A stretch of DNA of 8,348 nt from an uncultured Holophagaceae bacterium (GTDB taxonomy: Bacteria > Acidobacteriota > Holophagae > Holophagales > Holophagaceae): NCBI GenBank assembly GCA_903890595.1, contig CAITBU010000438.1:1-8348 (forward strand), given 5' to 3'. The position numbers and the translations under genes were made by a program. Below the pieces are notes generated by a model that saw nothing but the letters and a program-made list of their open reading frames with translations, ran no database searches and was not told the origin of the DNA. Shown here one piece after another: positions 1 through 3,640 of the stretch; position 1 is the stretch's first letter, and each line of letters starts with the position of its first letter.

Positions 1-457
1 CTGCGTCCTGGTGGACGTGATGATGCCGGACCTGGATGGCCTGGAGGCCCAGCGGCGACTGGCCGCCCTCGATGACACGCCGCTGCTCTTGATGAGCGGA
101 GCCAGTGGGGTCCACGAGGCGGTCACGGCCTTCCGCGCCGGCGCCCTCGACTTCCTCATCAAGCCCCTGGAGGCCGAGACCCTGCTGCAGGCCGTGGAGA
201 GGGCCCTCGCCGTGAGCCGCGAGCGCCAGTCCCTCCAGGCGCGGAGCCTGGCCCTGACCCATCGGCTCGTGGCCCTAACCAACCGAGAGCACGATGTCGC
301 GATCCGCGTGGCCAGGGGTGACCTCAATCGGGTGATTGCCAAGGATCTGCGCCTCGCCCTGCGCACGGTCAAGCTCTACCGCCAGCGGGCCATGGAGAAG
401 CTGGAAGCCCGCAGCACCGCGGACCTCATCCGGGTGCTGCAGGAAGCGGCGCTCTGA
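1..457 (+). CDS. FixJ/NarL-type response regulator, 5' end outside window
   Basis: This is the C-terminal part of a two-component response regulator, a cytoplasmic DNA-binding protein that a sensor kinase switches by phosphorylation. The frame is open from the first base and the start lies off the left edge. The receiver part shows the phospho-acceptor Asp (codon 14-16, in the context LVDVMMPDLDG), the conserved Ser after beta-4 (LLMSG, codon 95-97) and the conserved Lys before Pro (FLIKPL, codon 161-163). A linker follows, then a LuxR/FixJ-type helix-turn-helix at about 275-450 (LTNREHDVAIRVARG ... RTVKLYRQRAMEKLEARS), close in pattern to the FixJ output domain. All visible catalytic residues are present, so it looks functional. 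Its kinase partner would be expected to the left but is not visible. The stop lies 4 nt from the stop of the convergent next gene. Target genes cannot be inferred. Confidence 0.93.
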   Translation, partial: CVLVDVMMPDLDGLEAQRRLAALDDTPLLLMSGASGVHEAVTAFRAGALDFLIKPLEAETLLQAVERALAVSRERQSLQARSLALTHRLVALTNREHDVAIRVARGDLNRVIAKDLRLALRTVKLYRQRAMEKLEARSTADLIRVLQEAAL

Positions 458-461
458 ACGG

Positions 462-1031
462 TCAGGGCTCGCGGCTGGCCGCGATGTCGATGAGCCGGGT
501 CAGCTCCCGGATGACTTCCCGGCGGTTGCCGTCAGCTTCGTAGAGGGCTGCCACCTTCTTGCGGGCGGCGCCCACATCCCCGCAGGCCTTGCCCCGGCTG
601 ATGAGCTCCCGGCAGGCCTCGGGCATGGGCCCCCAGCTGCCGCACTCCACAAAGCGGTCGCTGAGGAAGATGAGCTTGGGGATCGCCTCGCCGCCGTTGG
701 TGAGGAAGCGCACGAAGACCTCCGGGTGCTGCTCTCGGCTGATGTAGCGCACGGCGAGAGCCGGGGCGGCCTCCGCCAGGCGCTGCAGCACCGGCACGTG
801 GCGCACCACGTCGCCGCACCAGTCCTCGGCGATGGCCACCACGTGGACGGGCCGGGGCAGGGCCCCCAGGAAGCCCACCACCGGGGCCTCCAGCACCAGG
901 GCCTGGCGCAGGGCCTCCATCTTGTCCCGCAGCTCCGGCGACTCCGCCACGGCCAGCCAGGCCGAATACTCCAGGCCGGACTCGAAGACAGCCTTCCAAT
1001 CAATGACAGCCAGCGTGGCAGGACGAGGCAT
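462..1031 (-). CDS. Thioredoxin-fold protein with a single active-site cysteine (Thioredoxin_9-like)
   Basis: A 189-residue soluble protein with a thioredoxin fold. The core motif is EDWCGD (Cys72), with a cis-Pro candidate in AIPKL (Pro118). The usual CxxC is replaced by C-G-D-V, so the resolving cysteine is missing from the motif. This matches the PF14595 (Thioredoxin_9) type, whose members often carry WCGD. The other cysteines (130, 140, 150) lie near the C terminus and could serve as partners. The role is probably thiol redox or peroxide related, but the substrate is unknown. The start was set at ATG 1031 because GGAG lies 5 nt upstream. The frame stays open to 1139, but that extension only translates the intergenic CACAAAG repeat, giving a false hydrophobic stretch (FFFVPFVFFVV). 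No signal peptide is present with this start. It is convergent with the response regulator and apparently monocistronic. Confidence 0.85.
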   Translation of the reverse strand: MPRPATLAVIDWKAVFESGLEYSAWLAVAESPELRDKMEALRQALVLEAPVVGFLGALPRPVHVVAIAEDWCGDVVRHVPVLQRLAEAAPALAVRYISREQHPEVFVRFLTNGGEAIPKLIFLSDRFVECGSWGPMPEACRELISRGKACGDVGAARKKVAALYEADGNRREVIRELTRLIDIAASREP

Positions 1032-1036
1032 GGGGA

Positions 1037-1040
1037 CTCC
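1037..1040 (-). promoter_or_regulatory. Ribosome binding site for the thioredoxin-fold gene
   Basis: GGAG on the minus strand lies 5 nt before ATG 1031. It decides the start of this gene in favour of 1031 over the upstream ATG at 1139, which lies beyond the intergenic repeats. Confidence 0.6.
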
Positions 1041-1062
1041 GGGTAGGGGTAACCAAGAACTG

Positions 1063-1090
1063 ATTACCACAAAGATGATTTGAACCACAA
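1063..1090 (-). promoter_or_regulatory. Candidate promoter of the thioredoxin-fold gene, built from repeat units
   Basis: On the minus strand TTGTGG (1090-1085) is followed, after 16 nt, by GGTAAT (1068-1063). These are fair sigma70-like -35 and -10 matches, and they would give a leader of about 25 nt before ATG 1031. Both hexamers overlap copies of the CACAAAG repeat, so the repeat may supply promoter elements. This is weak, motif-only evidence. Confidence 0.25.
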
Positions 1091-1110
1091 AGAACACAAA
1101 GGGCACAAAG
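1066..1110. repeat. 9-nt-phased CACAAAG repeat array
   Basis: NNCACAAAG units start at 1066, 1084, 1093 and 1102. The step is exactly 9 nt, with one 9-nt position (1075) that has lost the motif. The unit is related in style to the CACAGATT and TCTGTG arrays further right. The array lies just upstream of the thioredoxin-fold gene and makes its frame look artificially long. The function is unknown. Confidence 0.75.
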
Positions 1111-1140
1111 AAGAACGAGTAAGCAGCCTCGGCCTTCACC

Positions 1141-1174
1141 GCTTCCCTCTGCTTCTCCGCCTTCCTCCGCTTAC
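1141..1174. repeat. Degenerate CT-rich 9/10-nt phased repeat
   Basis: A pyrimidine-rich stretch made of variants of CTTCNCTCCGC. Its clearest pair is CTCCGCCTT/CCTCCGCTT, in 9-nt register at about 1157-1174. It is probably a decayed member of the same repeat style as its neighbours. Low complexity makes this less certain than the other arrays. Confidence 0.4.
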
Positions 1175-1188
1175 ATTTCTTCTTTCCT

Positions 1189-1211
1189 GGTTATCGGCCA
1201 GCCTCAGCCTC
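1189..1211. repeat. Outer inverted repeat, left arm
   Basis: This 23-nt segment matches the reverse complement of 1627-1649 at 19 of 23 positions (my manual alignment). The shared core is TTATCGGC-AG--TCAGCC. The similarity ends within a few bases on either side. Together with the right arm it encloses all the inner arrays and the GC core. Part of the match is low-complexity CAGCCTC, so chance is not excluded. Confidence 0.45.
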
Positions 1212-1232
1212 AAAAGACTGGTTCTTTGGTCG

Positions 1233-1260
1233 GTGACAAGAGCACAAGAATGCAGATAAA
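1233..1260 (+). promoter_or_regulatory. Candidate sigma70-like promoter reading into the inverted-repeat element
   Basis: GTGACA (1233-1238, 5 of 6 to TTGACA) is followed, after 16 nt, by GATAAA (1255-1260, 4 of 6 to TATAAT). The surrounding DNA is AT-rich, which stands out in this high-GC window. A transcript would start at about 1267 and run through the inner inverted repeat and its hairpin core. The evidence is motif only. Confidence 0.3.
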
Positions 1261-1280
1261 TACAAAAAAATGAATATTTT

Positions 1281-1307
1281 ATCCACAGATTTCACAGATT
1301 ACACAGA
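1281..1307. repeat. CACAGATT 9-nt array; inner inverted repeat, left arm
   Basis: Three 9-nt units (CACAGATTT, CACAGATTA, CACAGAGAG) begin at 1284. The stretch 1281-1307 is the reverse complement of 1502-1528 at 26 of 27 positions. The only mismatch pairs 1301 with 1508, and the first 20 nt are perfect. This is the strongest inverted repeat in the window and could form a long stem around the GC core. Confidence 0.85.
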
Positions 1308-1325
1308 GAGAGAAAGTACCTTAGC

Positions 1326-1353
1326 CGGGGATGCACGGGGAGAACGGGGATAG
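1326..1353. repeat. CGGGGA 9/10-nt phased array
   Basis: CGGGGA recurs at 1326, 1336 and 1345, with steps of 10 and 9 nt. It lies just inside the left arm of the inner inverted repeat. Its composition differs from the other arrays but it has nearly the same period. Confidence 0.5.
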
Positions 1354-1397
1354 GGCCTCTGGCGCATCCAGCATGGGCTCCAGTCTGGGGCGCCGCT

Positions 1398-1471
1398 GCC
1401 GCGCCTCATGGGGGGCGCGGCCGTGGCACCCCGGGCTGACTTCCGGCACCGCCGGAAGCCGCCTTCGGCGG
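1398..1471. other. GC-rich hairpin cluster inside the inverted repeat
   Basis: Three stem-loops can be read by eye. The first is GCCGCGCC/GGCGCGGC (1398-1405 with 1414-1421, 8-nt loop). The second is TTCCGGC/GCCGGAA (1441-1447 with 1451-1457, 3-nt loop). The third is CCGCC/GGCGG (1459-1463 with 1467-1471, 3-nt loop). The last two are nearly stacked. No credible reading frame is conserved across them. They could be the folded core of an RNA or element. High GC raises the chance background, but the two exact 7-8-bp stems are notable. Confidence 0.5.
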
Positions 1472-1501
1472 GCCCATGCGGGGGGGTGGGTCGGCGCGCA
1501 A

Positions 1502-1528
1502 TCTGTGGAATCTGTGAAATCTGTGGAT
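1502..1528. repeat. ATCTGTG 9-nt array; inner inverted repeat, right arm
   Basis: Three ATCTGTGRA units begin at 1501, 1510 and 1519. The array is the inverted partner of 1281-1307 (26 of 27 paired). Its final unit and flank (1519-1541) also match the end of the next array (1595-1617) at 18 of 23 positions, suggesting duplication of a repeat plus its tail. Confidence 0.85.
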
Positions 1529-1567
1529 CCGCTTCTGGACTTGAAAAGCTGGGATGGGTCCTCGCCC

Positions 1568-1603
1568 ATCTGCGTCATCTGCGTCATCTGCGTCATCTGC
1601 GGT
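1568..1603. repeat. ATCTGCGTC 9-nt tandem array, four units
   Basis: Three perfect copies of ATCTGCGTC start at 1568, 1577 and 1586. A fourth, variant copy (ATCTGCGGT) starts at 1595. Translated, the array gives repeating ICV or MTQ tripeptides, which explains the short open frames across it. It has the same 9-nt period as the other arrays but a different unit. The tail after the last unit resembles the tail of the ATCTGTG array. Confidence 0.9.
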
Positions 1604-1626
1604 TCCGCTTCCGCTCTTGATTGGCT

Positions 1627-1649
1627 GGGGCTGAGCCTAGCCGATAATC
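1627..1649. repeat. Outer inverted repeat, right arm, overlapping the end of the methyltransferase-like gene
   Basis: This is the partner of 1189-1211 (19 of 23). It spans the stop codon (1637-1639) and the last few codons of the neighbouring gene. The segment also has a local nested GGCT/AGCC hairpin (GGCT 1623-1626 with AGCC 1639-1642, and an inner GGCTGAGCC). No T-run follows on the minus strand, so it is not a good terminator for that gene. Confidence 0.4.
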
Positions 1650-2422
1650 GGGTCTTCTTTTCCTTTTGACCTTCGCAAACGAGGCAGGAGGAAGCCGGTG
1701 CGGGCTTGGTAGGCCTTCCAGCCGGGATGGCGGGCCATGCGGGCCTCCATCAGGACCATGCCCGGAAGGAACACCAGGCCCCACACCCAGGCCAGCACCA
1801 CCCAGGGCAGCCAGTGGCGGGCCAGCAGGGCGTAGGCGGCGTAGAGCAACATCTCACCCAGGTAGTTGGGGTGGCGCATCCGGGCGAAGAGGCCGTCCGT
1901 GATGAGTCCGGGGCCCCGCGCCAGGGCCGCGTGCTTCTGGGCGTCCGCCGCCAGCATGAGGGCCAGGCCCAGGGTGTGAAGGACTATCGCCAGGGCCAGG
2001 AACCCGGGCGTGGGGGCGGTTCGGGGCCCCAGAATGGGCGTCACCACCAGCACCGGGGCGAGCCAGTAGGGCCCCAATACCCCCAGCCAGGTGAGGAGGC
2101 CGCCGGCCCAGGTGACCCGCACCTCCCAGCGGGCGTCCCGGAAGGTGGCGTGCTTGAGCAGCCAGCAGAGGCCGTAGGTGCCGTGGAGCGCCAGGTAGGT
2201 CCAGGCCTCGGCGCTCCAGTTCCCGCAGACCGCCATGAGGCCCAGCACAAAGGGGCCGGTGCCGCCCTTCTGCAGGTTGATGAGCGTAGCCAGCTTCCAG
2301 GGCCGAGGACCACCCAAGGCGTCCTGGCTGAGGGTGGTGGCGAGGGCCTGGAGGCGCCGGGCCCAGGCGGGGGCGGTGGCCGAATGTTCGGCGGATGCCT
2401 GGGGCTGGGTCTGGGCGGCCAT
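1637..2422 (-). CDS. Integral membrane methyltransferase-like protein (DUF1295/ICMT-like)
   Basis: About 261 residues with several hydrophobic segments. The C-terminal part carries the signature RHPNYLGE (His184-Glu190), followed by a hydrophobic stretch, then a conserved Glu (LMEARMARHPGWKAY) and TGFLLPR. This layout is typical of the isoprenylcysteine carboxyl methyltransferase / DUF1295 / steroid 5-alpha-reductase-like membrane superfamily. There the HPNY and downstream Glu region binds the cofactor (SAM, or NADPH in the reductases). The natural substrate is unknown, and the reductase alternative cannot be excluded. The start is uncertain. ATG 2422 begins the plausible soluble N terminus, but its GGAG is only 1 nt away. 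ATG 2458 would add 12 residues and has no clear ribosome site. The frame stays open to 2821, but that part is antisense to the dehydrogenase start and was left out. It is divergent from the dehydrogenase. Confidence 0.8.
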   Translation of the reverse strand: MAAQTQPQASAEHSATAPAWARRLQALATTLSQDALGGPRPWKLATLINLQKGGTGPFVLGLMAVCGNWSAEAWTYLALHGTYGLCWLLKHATFRDARWEVRVTWAGGLLTWLGVLGPYWLAPVLVVTPILGPRTAPTPGFLALAIVLHTLGLALMLAADAQKHAALARGPGLITDGLFARMRHPNYLGEMLLYAAYALLARHWLPWVVLAWVWGLVFLPGMVLMEARMARHPGWKAYQARTGFLLPRLRRSKGKEDPIIG

Positions 2423-2487
2423 GCTCCATGATGCCGCCGGGATGAATTTTCTGTTCATCAGGGAATGATGGGAAGAAAAACCACCCA

Positions 2488-2529
2488 CCGCAGACGTCAT
2501 GCCCCACCCCAGGGGCATGGCGTCTGCGG
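2488..2529. promoter_or_regulatory. Long hairpin (18-bp stem) between divergent genes
   Basis: 2488-2505 pairs with 2512-2529 around the 6-nt loop ACCCCA. Seventeen of 18 pairs are Watson-Crick. The exception (2497 with 2520) is a T/G that would be a G-U wobble in plus-strand RNA but A-C in minus-strand RNA. On the minus strand the hairpin is followed within 9 nt by TTTTT (2480-2476), so it could act as a terminator or attenuator in front of the methyltransferase-like gene. As DNA it could be an operator shared by both genes. Its position in the divergent promoter region favours regulation. Confidence 0.6.
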
Positions 2530-2560
2530 CGAAAGAGCACTCCCGGCCAAGGGCTGCTAG

Positions 2561-2580
2561 GTCTAGACTGAGAATCAGTC
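2561..2580. promoter_or_regulatory. Two overlapping small palindromes upstream of the dehydrogenase
   Basis: GTCTAGAC (2561-2568) is a perfect 8-bp palindrome. It overlaps GACTGA-GAA-TCAGTC (2566-2580), a perfect 6-bp inverted repeat with a 3-nt spacer. They lie 17-36 nt before the ATG, where a repressor operator would block the promoter or early transcription. No regulator is identified. Confidence 0.35.
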
Positions 2581-2585
2581 GCCCC

Positions 2586-2591
2586 AAGGAG
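2586..2591 (+). promoter_or_regulatory. Strong ribosome binding site of the dehydrogenase
   Basis: AAGGAG sits 5 nt before ATG 2597. It is near-consensus and fixes the start of the dehydrogenase. Confidence 0.8.
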
Positions 2592-2596
2592 CCTCC

Positions 2597-3640
2597 ATGA
2601 CCCTCGCCAAAGCCTATGCCGTCAGTTCCCCCACCGCCGCCTTTGCCCCCTTCCAGGTCGAGCGCCGGGCTGTGGGTGCCCATGACGTCCAGATCGAGAT
2701 CGCCTTCTGTGGCATCTGCCACTCGGACATTCACCAGGTTCGCGATGAGTGGGGCGGCTCCAAGTACCCCATGGTCCCCGGCCACGAGATCGTGGGGCGG
2801 GTCACCGCTGTGGGTGCGCATGTGACGAAGTTCCAGATCGGCGATCTGGCGGGCGTGGGCTGCATGGTGGACTCCTGCCGCACCTGCCCCAGCTGCGAGC
2901 GTCAGCTGGAGCAGTTCTGCCAGAAGGGCTCAGCCTTCACCTACAACGGCACCGAGATGGACCGGAAGACGCCCACCTACGGCGGCTACTCGTCCAGTGT
3001 CGTGGTGGACGAGGCCTTCAGCCTGAAGGTGTCCCCCAAGCTCGACCTGGCTGCCGTGGCGCCGCTGCTCTGTGCGGGTATCACCACCTACTCGCCCCTG
3101 CGCCGCTTCAAGACCAAGGCGGGCGACAAGGTGGGCGTGGTGGGCCTGGGCGGGCTGGGCCACATGGCCGTCAAGCTGGCCGCCGCCATGGGTGCTGAGG
3201 TGACCATGCTGAGCACCTCCCCGAGCAAGGAAGCCGATGCCCGCAGCCTGGGCGCCCACCACTTCGGCCTGACCTCCGATCCCGCCACCTTCAAGACCTT
3301 GGCCGGCAGCTTCGACCTGATCATCGACACCATCAGCGCGCCCCACGACTACAACAAGTACCTGGGGCTGCTCCGCCTCGAGGGCGCCATGGTGCTGCTG
3401 GGCGTGCCCCCGGAGCCCACCCCCGTGGCCGCAGGCTCGCTGATCTTCGGCCACAAGGTGCTCACGGGCTCGCTCATCGGCGGCATCGCCGAGACCCAGG
3501 AGATGCTCGACTTCTGCGCCGAGCACGGCATCGTCTCGGACATCGAGCTGATCCCCGTTCAGCAGGTGGATCAGGCCTATGACCGCATGCTCAAGAACGA
3601 CGTTCGCTACCGCTTCGTGCTGGACATGAAGACGCTCTAG
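2597..3640 (+). CDS. Zinc-dependent alcohol dehydrogenase, CAD type, probably NADP(H)-dependent
   Basis: A 347-residue cytoplasmic medium-chain dehydrogenase that interconverts alcohols and aldehydes. The catalytic zinc ligands are Cys41 (GICHSD), His63-Glu64 (PGHE) and Cys159 (LLCAG). The structural zinc site is Cys94, Cys97, Cys100 and Cys108. The Rossmann motif GLGGLG is at 183-188, after the hinge. The cofactor loop after beta-2 reads STSPSK (206-211). In the cinnamyl alcohol dehydrogenase / YahK branch, Ser and Lys here bind the NADP 2'-phosphate, so NADPH use is inferred. Length and all metal ligands are normal. Likely substrates are aliphatic or aromatic aldehydes, with detoxification or fermentation roles; the sequence does not choose. 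The start is supported by AAGGAG. The upstream palindromes and hairpin are candidate control sites. The TAG stop overlaps the stop of the convergent next gene. Confidence 0.95.
   Translation: MTLAKAYAVSSPTAAFAPFQVERRAVGAHDVQIEIAFCGICHSDIHQVRDEWGGSKYPMVPGHEIVGRVTAVGAHVTKFQIGDLAGVGCMVDSCRTCPSCERQLEQFCQKGSAFTYNGTEMDRKTPTYGGYSSSVVVDEAFSLKVSPKLDLAAVAPLLCAGITTYSPLRRFKTKAGDKVGVVGLGGLGHMAVKLAAAMGAEVTMLSTSPSKEADARSLGAHHFGLTSDPATFKTLAGSFDLIIDTISAPHDYNKYLGLLRLEGAMVLLGVPPEPTPVAAGSLIFGHKVLTGSLIGGIAETQEMLDFCAEHGIVSDIELIPVQQVDQAYDRMLKNDVRYRFVLDMKTL

Noticed and set aside
458..461. Bidirectional terminator between the first two genes
   Set aside because: Only 4 nt separate the stops and no hairpin with a T-run is visible around them.
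1066..1603. CRISPR array
   Set aside because: Units are only 9 nt, directly adjacent and without unique spacers, and no cas genes are visible.
1189..1649. Complete insertion sequence
   Set aside because: There is inverted symmetry, but no transposase frame and no target-site duplication next to the arms. It was kept only as a possible non-autonomous element.
1321..1669. Short open frames on both strands across the repeats (MTQMTQ, ICVICV proteins)
   Set aside because: The repetitive peptides come directly from the 9-nt array. The rest of each frame is hairpin-rich DNA with no protein-like pattern or ribosome site.
1706..2431. 241-residue plus-strand open frame
   Set aside because: Antisense shadow of the membrane methyltransferase-like gene, with low-complexity Gly/His/Pro composition and no motif.
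2423..2821. N-terminal extension of the methyltransferase-like frame
   Set aside because: It runs through the divergent promoter region and antisense to the dehydrogenase N terminus. The residues are Gly-rich and unlike the family.
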